Assembly (NCBI GenBank): GCA_965200775.1
Contig: OZ241383.1
Coordinates: 1,364,001-1,428,000, forward strand
Reading direction: 5' to 3'
DNA from: Poriferisocius sp965200775
Lineage (GTDB): Bacteria > Actinomycetota > Acidimicrobiia > Acidimicrobiales > Bin134
DNA length: 64,000 nucleotides
Both the position numbers and the translations under genes were made by a program. Positions 53,556 to 62,571 of the stretch are shown here, in pieces (within the stretch, counting starts at the first letter, position 1; each line of letters begins with the position of its first letter). Under the pieces are notes generated by a model. The model was not told the origin of the DNA, searched no databases, and saw only the letters and a program-made list of their open reading frames with translations.

Positions 53556-56500
53556 GCGACGTGACCCCCGACGCCGATCCTCAGCCACAGGAGTCCTATG
53601 AGTTGAACTTCGACCTTGATGGTTCGTCCTTCGCGGTGCGAGAGAACCTTGTCGATATTTTGGAGCGGGAGCTGCTCGGTCCGGTTCATGGTCCCGAGGA
53701 GGTGCTTCCGTTCAGCCCACGGTCGCACTACCTGGTCGGTCACATCGCACCGGTGAAGCTGACCTCCGGGGCCGGCGGCGATCCTGATGACGAAAACTTG
53801 GGCGACCGGGGTGAGTTGGTCGAAGTTCGCATGGATGATGCCAGGCCAGCCGAGATGCCGGGGGTACCGGCTCACGCTGCAGAGGACCAGTCTGCCGAGG
53901 CTCAGGATGACGACGCCGAGGATCGGTCCCCAAAGCAGGGTTTGATGATCCCGGCATCCATGGGCCTGCGCTTTCAGGTTCCTCGGGACTTGGAGTCGTT
54001 CACCGTGACGGCCTCTTGGGGTGCCTATGAGGCTGTTACCACAGATCAGGTGACCAAGTCAGGTCGTCCCGTTCGCCATTACCAACGGATCCCTTTGGAG
54101 GAAGCGAGGTCGATCAAGCTAGCCGAGCTGACCGCTGGCCGAACGGAGACAGTAGAGCTTCGGGATTCAGCCTGTCTTCGGGTCGACCGCTACGACGACG
54201 AGAAGCACGATCGAGTACTGGTCGAGATCGCGTTGTGTAACGATCGTGAAACTCCGGTCCCCATCCCGATGAGTATGTGGATGTTCCAGACCAAGCTTCG
54301 GGTGGACGCCGGTGGAGCCGAGGTGTTTCTACCGGTGCGTGACGTGCTCGAGCAGGATTGGTCGGAGCATGACGACGAGGTGCAGCGGCTCAACCTCCAA
54401 TACCGAAACCGCCTTGAGTTTGCGATCGGCCGGACATGCTCGGCGGACTGGGTGGTGCGAGAAGGATCGCGGAGAGCGAGCGAAGTTTCGACGACCTGGC
54501 TCCCAATAGGGGAGACACCACAGACGCGAGCACGAACTGTGGAAGGGTCCATGTTGTCAATGGAGGCGCTCGCCGCCGCCACGCCGGACGAGCTTCTCAC
54601 CGGGCTAGATCCGCTGGTAGTCGGCTACGGCGCGTGGCTAAATGAGCAGGAAGCAATAGCGCGAGAACTCCCTGCGCACCTACAGGAGACTTGCGATGTG
54701 GTGCTGTGGGAAGCCCGTCAGGCCCATCAACGGCTGGTCGACGGACTGGAGCATGTTACGAACGACCCTGAGGCCCTGCGTTGCTTCCAGTTCATGAACC
54801 GGGTGATGCGTGATCAGCGAGTCGCTTCGCAAGTAGTCGCTGAACGGGCATCGGACTCGTCGGTCACGATCGAGCATGCCCAGGAGAAAGTGAAGGCGCT
54901 AGGTGCCGGGGCAGCCTCTTGGCGACCGTTCCAGTTGGCGTTCATCCTCATGCAGCTTGGCGCGCTTACCGACCCCACCTCTGCGATTAGGAGCGCTGAG
55001 CGTCAGGCTCGGGTTGAGTTGCTGTTCTTTCCCACCGGTGGCGGCAAAACCGAGGCGTATTTGGGGCTCGCCGCGTATACGTTTGCTATCCGCCGTCGCC
55101 AGGGGATCATCGACTCCGCTGAAGGGCCATTGGATGGCAACGGTGGCGTCGCTGTGCTCATGCGCTACACCTTGCGGCTCTTGACCTCCCAGCAGTTCCA
55201 ACGGGCCACCACTTTGATGTGTGCCGCTGAGCTTGCACGCCGAAAGGACGAAGCGACGTGGGGCACCGAGCCGTTCCGAATCGGCCTGTGGGTTGGGACC
55301 GACGTGAGCCCGAAACGGTTCGAAGAGGCAAACGAGCAGCTCAATAGGGCTAACGAATTCGGCTCTCACCGACTGACTGTATTGCAGATTCAGCGCTGCC
55401 CTTGGTGTGGAACACCAATCACGGCCGGGCAAGTGAAGGCCGACGCCACGCTTCGCCGAGTGTTCGTGTACTGCGGCGACGATCTCGCCCGGTGTCCGTT
55501 TTCCAAAGGGGGTGACGTCGGGAACGGGCTACCCGTGCTGACGGTCGACGAGGAGATATACCGCCTCGCTCCGGCGTTCGTCATCGCAACCGTGGATAAG
55601 TTCGCCCGCTTGGCCCGCGAGGGTGAGGCGGCAACGTTGTTCGGCTACGTCAGCCGCCGTTGCGGCCGACACGGATATGTCCACGAAGATTTCGCCAACT
55701 GCAACATCAGAACCAAGCATCCTGTAGCGAACGGCCACCCCTCGGCCACCGTCCAACCAGTAGATCGGCTTCGCCCCCCTGACCTTATCATCCAGGACGA
55801 GCTGCACCTCATCACCGGCGCGCTCGGCACTTCGGTCGGACTGTTCGAGGTCGCCGTTGAGACCCTTTGCTCATGGGAGACCCCCGACGGTAGAGCCGTG
55901 CGCCCACTGATCGTCGCGTCGACGGCGACGGTCCGCAACGCCCACGAGCAGGTGCGGGGCCTCTACGGGCGCCAAGTCAAAATCTTTCCACCCCAGGTGC
56001 TCGACGTGTCCGACACCTTCTTTTCTCAAGAGGTTCCGATCGACCGGGACAATCCGGGGCGCCGCTACGTGGGCATCAGCGCCCAGGGCGTGCGCCTGTC
56101 GAGCGCCGAGATTCGCGTCTCTGAGGTATTGCTGTCTGCGGGCCAACTGCTATTCGACCGAGCCGAGGCTGCTGTAGACCCTTATATGACGCTCATCGGG
56201 TACTTCAACGCCACGCGGGAGCTGGCCGGCATGGCCCGCTACATGGCAGACGATGTTGCCAACCGAATCGGTAATCCCCGAAAGGGTTCCGGCTTCCCCC
56301 GTCGCTACGGTACGAATTTCAGGAACCTGCATGTGGCGGAACTGACGTCGCGGATCGCGTCAGCCGAGATCGGTCGCACCCTTGATCGGCTCGGGCTGGA
56401 GTTCGACCCCGATTTCGACACATCCTCGGCAAGGCTGAACCGAATCGATGCCGCTAACGCCGGCAAAGCAACGCCCAAGCGTGAGAACATTCCCTTCGAC

Positions 56501-57271
56501 GTGGTTCTCGCAACCTCGATGCTCCAGGTTGGCGTGGATGTTCAGCGGCTCGGTCTGATGCTGGTTGTCGGACAGCCAAAGAACACCGCCGAATACATCC
56601 AGGCATCTTCCCGTGTCGGACGAGACGCTTCCGACAGACCCGGCTTAGTCGTGGCGTTGGGCAACTGGGCACGACCTCGAGACCTTGCCCACTTCGAACA
56701 GTTCCGGCATTACCACAAGACCTTCTACTCCCAGGTCGAAGCGCTCTCGGTCACCCCGTTTTCTCCAACTTCGCTGGCCCGGGGTATCGACGGCTTGCTG
56801 GTGAGCGTTGCTCGTGTTGCGCAGGCAACCCAGGCTGAAGGCCTATCTCCCGAAAAAAGTGCAGGGCGTATTGATGGACAACGCTCATCGATTGAAGCTC
56901 TCGTCGAACGGCTCAAAAGGCGGATCGCTGTTGCTGCGCGGAGCGACGAAGCAACCACGCGCGCCAGAGAACGGCTGGTGAATCGCATCGAACACTGGAG
57001 ACAGCGGGCCAAGCAGTCAGAGCGGATGAGCAAGACCCTTGTCTATGAACGAACTGGGCAAGGAGACGAATACCTTCCCCTCATCATCAGCCCCGAGAAC
57101 GCCACGCCCAGCGTCGGCGACTCAATGGAAGCCCCGTTCGTCATTGCCAACTCCATGCGGGCGGTGCAACCCGAGATCAATGTGCTCGTCAGCCCTGTGC
57201 CCGGAAAGCTCTTTATGGAACCACCCGAAGATACCTACGAATGGACCCTGCCAGTTGAAGAGGAAGCCTGA
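53552..57271 (+). CDS. drmA: DISARM helicase-domain protein DrmA
   Basis: A 1239-aa protein. The P-loop LFFPTGGGKTEAYLGLA lies near residue 495, the DEAH-like DELHLITGALG near 748, and VGVDVQRLGLMLVVGQPKNTAEYIQASSRVGRD in the last third is a conserved helicase VI-type region. The first 480 residues have no helicase motifs. DrmA and DrmB form the DISARM core that senses incoming DNA. GTG 53552 overlaps the drmMI stop; its own stop overlaps the drmB ATG (TGATG). Confidence 0.92.
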   Translation: MSDVTPDADPQPQESYELNFDLDGSSFAVRENLVDILERELLGPVHGPEEVLPFSPRSHYLVGHIAPVKLTSGAGGDPDDENLGDRGELVEVRMDDARPAEMPGVPAHAAEDQSAEAQDDDAEDRSPKQGLMIPASMGLRFQVPRDLESFTVTASWGAYEAVTTDQVTKSGRPVRHYQRIPLEEARSIKLAELTAGRTETVELRDSACLRVDRYDDEKHDRVLVEIALCNDRETPVPIPMSMWMFQTKLRVDAGGAEVFLPVRDVLEQDWSEHDDEVQRLNLQYRNRLEFAIGRTCSADWVVREGSRRASEVSTTWLPIGETPQTRARTVEGSMLSMEALAAATPDELLTGLDPLVVGYGAWLNEQEAIARELPAHLQETCDVVLWEARQAHQRLVDGLEHVTNDPEALRCFQFMNRVMRDQRVASQVVAERASDSSVTIEHAQEKVKALGAGAASWRPFQLAFILMQLGALTDPTSAIRSAERQARVELLFFPTGGGKTEAYLGLAAYTFAIRRRQGIIDSAEGPLDGNGGVAVLMRYTLRLLTSQQFQRATTLMCAAELARRKDEATWGTEPFRIGLWVGTDVSPKRFEEANEQLNRANEFGSHRLTVLQIQRCPWCGTPITAGQVKADATLRRVFVYCGDDLARCPFSKGGDVGNGLPVLTVDEEIYRLAPAFVIATVDKFARLAREGEAATLFGYVSRRCGRHGYVHEDFANCNIRTKHPVANGHPSATVQPVDRLRPPDLIIQDELHLITGALGTSVGLFEVAVETLCSWETPDGRAVRPLIVASTATVRNAHEQVRGLYGRQVKIFPPQVLDVSDTFFSQEVPIDRDNPGRRYVGISAQGVRLSSAEIRVSEVLLSAGQLLFDRAEAAVDPYMTLIGYFNATRELAGMARYMADDVANRIGNPRKGSGFPRRYGTNFRNLHVAELTSRIASAEIGRTLDRLGLEFDPDFDTSSARLNRIDAANAGKATPKRENIPFDVVLATSMLQVGVDVQRLGLMLVVGQPKNTAEYIQASSRVGRDASDRPGLVVALGNWARPRDLAHFEQFRHYHKTFYSQVEALSVTPFSPTSLARGIDGLLVSVARVAQATQAEGLSPEKSAGRIDGQRSSIEALVERLKRRIAVAARSDEATTRARERLVNRIEHWRQRAKQSERMSKTLVYERTGQGDEYLPLIISPENATPSVGDSMEAPFVIANSMRAVQPEINVLVSPVPGKLFMEPPEDTYEWTLPVEEEA

Positions 57272-59343
57272 TGGCTGACGCCGTATCTGAACCGTTGGCA
57301 TCGAATCAGATGCTGTACGACGCGAACCGAACGCTCGACCCTCTTACCGACGCCGAGTCGGCAATGGTCAAGAATCGGGCCAAGGTCGGCTCGTCCCGGC
57401 CATCTTCGCTGCTTTACACCTACGGGCCTGGCGCGATCATGGACCTCCCGAACTTTTCGGTCATGCCCGCCGGACTCGACCACTGGAAGAAGACAAGGAA
57501 GCGCCTTGAGTCTGTCCCCATCATCACTGAGCCCCGTCTTCTTGACGTTGTCCGCCTCCTCCTCGGTCCCCAGGTTGGAACCCTGCGCCCTTTTCCGTGG
57601 CAGCCGAAGGTCGACCCTTTTTCCGCCGAGGGGAATGAACTGGGGATACCAGCCTGGGTCTTCCCACAATGGCTCCGCTGTACCGGCTGCGATTATCTCG
57701 GACCGCTTCCGCGGTTCAGCTACTCCAACACCCATCCCTTCCGTCCCGACCTAGCCCAGTTCACCCATAGGAAATGCCCGGGGCGCGGCAGGCAGCACAA
57801 CGCGTCGGAGCAGAAGAATCGGGGAAAGCGTGAGAGCCCTGCCGTCCCTGCAAAACACCTTTTGACGTGCGCCAACGGCCACCTCGATGAGTTCCCCTAC
57901 AGCCTTTGGGTCCACCATGGCAAAGAGTGCGCCAAGGCCGAGCAACCAGATTTGAAGATGCGCGATGCCAACCTCGGCGCCAGTGTCGGTGCCACCATCA
58001 CCTGCTCGGCGTGTGGCGCCAGCAGGGGCATGGCCGAGGCCCAAAGCCGGGTAGGTAGCGAGAAGATCCCGCAGAAGTGTCGTGGGCGCCATCCCCACCT
58101 CGACGCCTTCGACCTTTCCTGCGACGCCAGTCCGACAGTCATCATGATGGGTGCGTCAAACCTGTGGTTCCCGGCGATCCAGTCGGTCATCGTGATGCCT
58201 CGCATTGAAGCTGAAGATCAGGCCGCCCTTGTCAGCTGCCTGCGCCTCGAAGTCGGCATCGACCAGCTTCGCCAATTCGGCGAGCAGCTGGACGTTATCC
58301 GGGCGCTGGCCCAAGCCCGAGACATCGACACGGCTGATGTCACAGACGAGGAGCTCGAAGCAGCGATTGGAGAGGTGCTGGCGCTGGTCGATACAGATGA
58401 AGAGCGGCAGGAGAAGTTGGCGGCCTGGGACCCCATCGAGCTGCTTGTGCCAGAGTGGCAGTACCTGCAGATGCCGGTCCTATTCCCGCGGCAGGTGAAC
58501 ACCAGCGGCCTGATGGTTACCGAGATGCAGCGCGGCGCAAATCTCCACTCGCGCATTACCCAAGTGGTCGCCGTTGATCAAATGAAGAAGGTCAACGCCA
58601 TCATCGGATTTACGAGGCTCGACGAGATGGACCGAGTGAACGACCTGACTAGCCGACTCGTCAAGCTGACTCGGGACGGCAGGCCGACCTGGGTGCCGGC
58701 CACAGAGGACCACGGCGAGGGAATCTTCCTGCAACTCGACCTCGAGGCTGTTGCAGCGTGGGCAGAAACAATCTTGACCACGGAACTTTGGGCTGCGCAC
58801 CGGGAAGCGCACGAGCGCAACTTTGTGCGGCGGTTCTCCGAGACCGCGAAGCTCGTAGATCCCGACACCCGCCTGCCGCCACCTCGCTACTGGCTGCTTC
58901 ACACCTTCGCTCACGTGTTGATTCGTGAGATGGCGATGTCGTGCGGGTACGGCGCGGCCAGCCTCGCCGAGCGCATCTACGGTTGGGACCGGTCCGACGA
59001 GCGAGAAGCAGCCGCTGGGTTGTTGATCTGCACCACTGCCTCCGACAGTGAGGGAACCCTCGGCGGACTCGTCGCCTTGTCCGAGCCCGACCGCTTTCAG
59101 GGGTTGGTGACATCGGCGCTACGTCGCGCTGCGCGGTGCTCGTCGGATCCGGTTTGCGCCATGCGCACCCCGAGCGACCCGGAGGACTACCTCCACGGAG
59201 CGGCCTGCCACTGCTGCACGTTCGCGTCCGAGACATCGTGCGAGAAGGCCAACCGGTTCCTCGACCGCCGCTTCCTGGTAACCCTCCCATCCGCTACTGG
59301 GGACTCTGTCCCAGGGTTCTTCGGATCCGTAGATGACTTCTGA
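57271..59343 (+). CDS. drmB: DISARM DUF1998 protein DrmB
   Basis: A 690-aa protein. The N-terminal part carries a zinc-binding region, LTCANGHLDEFPY and ITCSACGASRGMAEA. The C-terminal DUF1998 domain has LLHTFAHVLIREMAMSCGYGAASLAERIYG and SEGTLGGLVALSEPDRF. A Cys cluster (CAMR to CHCCTFASETSC) is close to the end. DrmB partners with DrmA in DNA recognition. It overlaps both neighbours, and the last 11 bases are shared with drmC. Class 1 DISARM assignment follows from order and content. Confidence 0.92.
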   Translation: MADAVSEPLASNQMLYDANRTLDPLTDAESAMVKNRAKVGSSRPSSLLYTYGPGAIMDLPNFSVMPAGLDHWKKTRKRLESVPIITEPRLLDVVRLLLGPQVGTLRPFPWQPKVDPFSAEGNELGIPAWVFPQWLRCTGCDYLGPLPRFSYSNTHPFRPDLAQFTHRKCPGRGRQHNASEQKNRGKRESPAVPAKHLLTCANGHLDEFPYSLWVHHGKECAKAEQPDLKMRDANLGASVGATITCSACGASRGMAEAQSRVGSEKIPQKCRGRHPHLDAFDLSCDASPTVIMMGASNLWFPAIQSVIVMPRIEAEDQAALVSCLRLEVGIDQLRQFGEQLDVIRALAQARDIDTADVTDEELEAAIGEVLALVDTDEERQEKLAAWDPIELLVPEWQYLQMPVLFPRQVNTSGLMVTEMQRGANLHSRITQVVAVDQMKKVNAIIGFTRLDEMDRVNDLTSRLVKLTRDGRPTWVPATEDHGEGIFLQLDLEAVAAWAETILTTELWAAHREAHERNFVRRFSETAKLVDPDTRLPPPRYWLLHTFAHVLIREMAMSCGYGAASLAERIYGWDRSDEREAAAGLLICTTASDSEGTLGGLVALSEPDRFQGLVTSALRRAARCSSDPVCAMRTPSDPEDYLHGAACHCCTFASETSCEKANRFLDRRFLVTLPSATGDSVPGFFGSVDDF

Positions 59344-60037
59344 CCGGTTCGGTGCTCTCGGGAGATTCCTCACTGCATCAGAAGCGGTCGGCATTGCCGT
59401 GCAACTCTTTACCGGCCAACATACTGAGACTGCTATGCGGGAGGTCAGGCCTGCCCGACGCGAGGAAGCTAAGGCGCTGATGAGCGCTGCCGGGCTCGGG
59501 CACGGTGACGTGGATCGATCTTTGGCGGTGCTCTACGCGATTGCCGGGGCCAAGAGCCTCAGCCACCAGTTGACGCCTGTATGGACCATGCCTGGCAACG
59601 AAGCGACAATCGGGCATCTGACGGGCGAGTTTCACCGCCTGGTCCAGGCGGCTCGCCAATCGGTCACGTGCGCCACCTACAACTTCGAGCCGACCTCGCA
59701 GATGTGGACTGCTCTACGGGCGGTGGCCGAGCTGCCAGGAGTGGCGGTCACGGTCTACATCGACGACGACAGGGCAGACGGCGAGAAGATCAAGGGCCAG
59801 CTCGGCCGGGCTGCCGTTTACCGGTCCGCCACCCTGCCTAACGGCCAACAGGTTGTCAGCCACGCCAAGTTCGTGGTCATCGACCACGAGGTGCTCCTCA
59901 TCACCAGCGCCAACTTCTCCTTCAGCGCAGAAAACCGCAATGTCGAATTTGGCCTCCTGGTCCACGATGCCGGGCTCGCCCACTCCGTCGAAGCCACAAT
60001 GGCCTCCAAACACGGCACCCTCTACGAGCTGGTCTAG
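59333..60037 (+). CDS. drmC: DISARM phospholipase D-like protein DrmC
   Basis: A 234-aa PLD-family protein with one HKD-like motif, SHAKFVVIDHEVLLITSANFSFSAENRNVEFGLLV (HxK followed by the Asp and the Asn/Ser/Glu-rich tail). Single-motif PLD proteins act as dimers, mostly as nucleases. DrmC is the last gene of all known DISARM loci and is not always needed for defence. ATG 59333 overlaps the drmB end. Confidence 0.9.
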   Translation: MTSDRFGALGRFLTASEAVGIAVQLFTGQHTETAMREVRPARREEAKALMSAAGLGHGDVDRSLAVLYAIAGAKSLSHQLTPVWTMPGNEATIGHLTGEFHRLVQAARQSVTCATYNFEPTSQMWTALRAVAELPGVAVTVYIDDDRADGEKIKGQLGRAAVYRSATLPNGQQVVSHAKFVVIDHEVLLITSANFSFSAENRNVEFGLLVHDAGLAHSVEATMASKHGTLYELV

Positions 60038-60232
60038 GTACCCCGGGGCCTTCGGCTCCGACAGCAAGCCTCGAAGTCGGACCAGCTAGGCAGACACAGA
60101 CCTTGCCCTCAGAAGCCTCCACCTGCCCTGATCCGCGGAAAATCCGAGGAGTGACCTACGCTGGCATTAGCCGACTCGACTCCGAACGAAAATAGCGACG
60201 TAACCGTCGCACGCCCCTGCCACAATGAGACC
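60038..60232. other. Gap between drmC and the HEPN-like gene
   Basis: No gene seen. GC falls from left to right toward the low-GC gene. A weak 5-bp stem, CCGAC to GTCGG, lies 50 bases after drmC and could be part of a terminator. Confidence 0.4.
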
Positions 60233-61225
60233 ATGAATCGCGACGATGACCATGCAAGGGCAAACAGAACCGACGGCGAAGATCTGAATCTAGCTCAGAA
60301 CACGCGCACCCTCCTGCTGCCAAGCACAGCCCCATTTGATTTATCTGCAATCAGGGACATTTTACTGGCATTTCAACAGAGCGACGAAATGAAAAAGTTG
60401 GCCAAGTTTCAGGCAGATATTGTTCGAAGCCTCGCTAAATCAATCGGCCCTCTAGAACTTCCCATGCAACAACTATCTGCAGTTGGTGAAGCACTTCGTG
60501 AGATCACCAGAGTATTCCCTAAAATAAGTGAACCTATCTTCTCGCGGATCACGTCTTTTGACTTTCAGAAGATAATTGGAGAATTGGGCACAGGGCTTCC
60601 CGCTAATATCTCAGAGTTAGTATTGCTTGAGTCTACTGCAGATATAGCTCTAGAAGAGGGATTGTCAATGAGTTGGATACCGCGGAATGAGATAATGGAA
60701 GTACTCATTGAAGCAGCAAACCCTGAGGCAAGACTCGCTATCTTGAGCGAGCGTCGAGACGAAATCCTTGACGACTGCGAAGGTGTTCTCGCACGCAGCC
60801 GCCATGAGTTGGCTATTCAGTGCAGAAAAGCCATTGATATACTGCGCCAAAGCCATCATGAGCTAGCTCAGTCGCATACGTCGAACATAATTGATAGCAT
60901 TATTCTCAAGACATTTAAGAAAGACGGCCGCGAGGAAGCGAAAGACAAGGCTCAGGAAGTTATCCTTGATCTCCCACTCACAGAAGTAGCCGAAACCCTG
61001 ACCCTTCGCCCTCTCCTAAAAGCTTTCACCCCGTGGTTTCCTAATAGTGGCATCGATCCGCCTAGTCACTTCTCCCGTCATGCCACATCACACGGTGTGG
61101 GTCACCCGGATGTGTTCTCACCTGACCGGGCTCTTATCGCCGTGATGCTTGCAACCTCTTTAACCGTTCAATACACGCCAGATGTTTTGGAGAGTCAGTC
61201 CACCACATCGAACATCTACGACTGA
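60233..61225 (+). CDS. HEPN-motif protein, low GC, downstream of DISARM
   Basis: A 330-aa mostly helical protein with clearly lower GC than anything else in the window. A C-terminal RHATSH (Arg282, His287) fits the RxxxxH signature of HEPN RNases, and SPDRALIAVMLATSLTVQYT follows as the expected final helix. The N-terminal two thirds have helix-rich repeats without known motifs. HEPN proteins cut RNA and often act in abortive infection or toxin systems. Its place directly after DISARM in a defence island fits. The family match is by motif only. Confidence 0.55.
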   Translation: MNRDDDHARANRTDGEDLNLAQNTRTLLLPSTAPFDLSAIRDILLAFQQSDEMKKLAKFQADIVRSLAKSIGPLELPMQQLSAVGEALREITRVFPKISEPIFSRITSFDFQKIIGELGTGLPANISELVLLESTADIALEEGLSMSWIPRNEIMEVLIEAANPEARLAILSERRDEILDDCEGVLARSRHELAIQCRKAIDILRQSHHELAQSHTSNIIDSIILKTFKKDGREEAKDKAQEVILDLPLTEVAETLTLRPLLKAFTPWFPNSGIDPPSHFSRHATSHGVGHPDVFSPDRALIAVMLATSLTVQYTPDVLESQSTTSNIYD

Positions 61226-61286
61226 ACTCATCAGTTCTTCTTTCTGGGTGTCGCTGTTTGGAAACACGTTGGCAGCTTGGTCTTGG

Positions 61287-61682
61287 TCATACCACTCGCG
61301 CATCCACCCAACTGATGAAGGTCACCTCGTCGACTGTGCCTGCGGCCGCGGCCCACATCATCTCAACGGTGTCATCCCCATCTGGGTCGTCCTCAGGCTC
61401 CTTCCAGAATGCTCCGTTTCGTTCAGCCATTTCGACCATCGCGAGAAAGGCAACCCGCTTGTTGCCGTCGAGGAATGGGTGGTTTCGCACGAGCCGGTAG
61501 CCGAGCACGGCGATCTTGCGAGCGAGCCCCGGGTGAAACTCAACACCGTCAAAGCACGCGCTGGGGGCATGAACCGCCGACTCAGCAACACTCAAGCGAC
61601 TTGTGCGGAAAAGCACATCGGGCTCGACACCCAACACCTTTGACGCAATTGAGATGACATCATCGAGCCCGAGGTAGTTCAC
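61287..61682 (-). CDS. Doc/Fic-family toxin
   Basis: A 131-aa death-on-curing protein with the active-site motif HPFLDGNKRVAF, as in HxFx(D/E)GNxR. Doc toxins modify translation factors to stop growth. The N-terminus (MNYLGLDDVISIASKVLG) and the PSACFDGVEFHPGLARKIAVLGYRL stretch are typical. It follows its antitoxin gene by six bases on the minus strand. Size is normal for the family and all catalytic residues are visible. Confidence 0.85.
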   Translation of the reverse strand: MNYLGLDDVISIASKVLGVEPDVLFRTSRLSVAESAVHAPSACFDGVEFHPGLARKIAVLGYRLVRNHPFLDGNKRVAFLAMVEMAERNGAFWKEPEDDPDGDDTVEMMWAAAAGTVDEVTFISWVDARVV

Positions 61683-61687
61683 GCTGC

Positions 61688-61906
61688 TCAGCCGGCCAGC
61701 CGATCAAGGATCCTCTTGTGGCGTTCCATTGACGCAGCCAAACGCTCCTGGAAGGCCTCATCGGCCCGGCGAGACTCGATGTGGCTCCCGATCGCGGTCC
61801 GGACAGCCTCGGACACGCTCACGCCGTCAACCTCGGCCACAAACTCGAGGTCCTCGGCCTGGTCGGCCGGAAGTCGCAGTGTCATTGCCTTTTGCGTATC
61901 GGTCAT
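61688..61906 (-). CDS. Ribbon-helix-helix antitoxin
   Basis: A 72-aa protein. KAMTLRLPADQAEDLEFVAEVDGVSVSEAVRTAI is the ribbon-helix-helix fold that binds DNA as a dimer, and the C-terminal HIESRRADEAFQERLAASMERHKRI should bind the toxin. GGGGGAGG lies seven bases before its ATG. It is the upstream gene of the pair, as usual, and probably autoregulates through the palindrome at 61954-61986. Confidence 0.82.
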   Translation of the reverse strand: MTDTQKAMTLRLPADQAEDLEFVAEVDGVSVSEAVRTAIGSHIESRRADEAFQERLAASMERHKRILDRLAG

Positions 61907-61953
61907 GGGTGTCCTCCCCCTCTAGGCTCCCTCTCACCGTACAGTCTTGCAAT

Positions 61954-61986
61954 GGTGGCATCAAGCTACTTTGATATCATACCACC
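61954..61986 (-). promoter_or_regulatory. Promoter/operator of the toxin-antitoxin pair
   Basis: ATCAA (61960-61964) and TTGAT (61971-61975) form an inverted repeat inside outer GGTGG and CCACC. On the minus strand TATGAT (61981-61976) could be the -10 box. This suits repression by the ribbon-helix-helix antitoxin. No good -35 was seen. Confidence 0.45.
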
Positions 61987-62086
61987 TATGGACGCTACAT
62001 GAGTCGCCGCATGAGTGTGGTGACTTCTGGGGTGTCATTGGAAGCCAACTACGACACCATCACCCGCAATCTGGCAAATGCCAGGC

Positions 62087-62461
62087 TCAGCCGCCGGCGA
62101 ACTGCCCCATGTCGAAGTAGTCCGACCAACGAGCGATACGTCCGTCGCGCAGCTCGAACACGCCACACACCGGCAGGGCGATGGACGCGTCGGGCGTGTT
62201 GATGAAGTCGGTGCGCTCGTTCATCACCACGTTTCCGCCGGCCACCTGCAGGTGGGTCTCGAACACCACACCTCCGGAACTGGCGAAGAAGCCTTCAAGG
62301 AACCCCTTGATGGCCTCGAGCCCTTCCAGGGGATCCATCGGCACGTTGTGATAGACGGCGTCCTCGGTGAAGAAGGCGGCCAGCTCATCCGCATCTCCGT
62401 TGGCCCACGCCGCGCAGAACTGACTCACCAGTTCATTCGGATCGGTCGGCAGATCTGCCAT
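62087..62461 (-). CDS. SnoaL-like/limonene-1,2-epoxide hydrolase family protein
   Basis: A 124-aa NTF2-fold protein. LVSQFCAAWANGDADELAAFFTEDAVYHNVPMDPLEGLEAIKGFL and the later MNERTDFINTPD and VFELRDGRIARWSDYFDM match the limonene-epoxide-hydrolase group, in which a Tyr/Asn/Asp set activates water to open epoxides. The RxD region is present as ERTD. Size is normal. The substrate is not known. It lies between the toxin pair and gatB on the same strand. Confidence 0.82.
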   Translation of the reverse strand: MADLPTDPNELVSQFCAAWANGDADELAAFFTEDAVYHNVPMDPLEGLEAIKGFLEGFFASSGGVVFETHLQVAGGNVVMNERTDFINTPDASIALPVCGVFELRDGRIARWSDYFDMGQFAGG

Positions 62462-62571
62462 GTCGTTCTCCTATCTCGGTTTTCTGTAACCGGTCGGCCT
62501 GTCACGGCCTACTCGGAATAGGTCAACCTCGCCCAACAGATCACCCTACTTGAGCAAGAGAACAGAACCAG

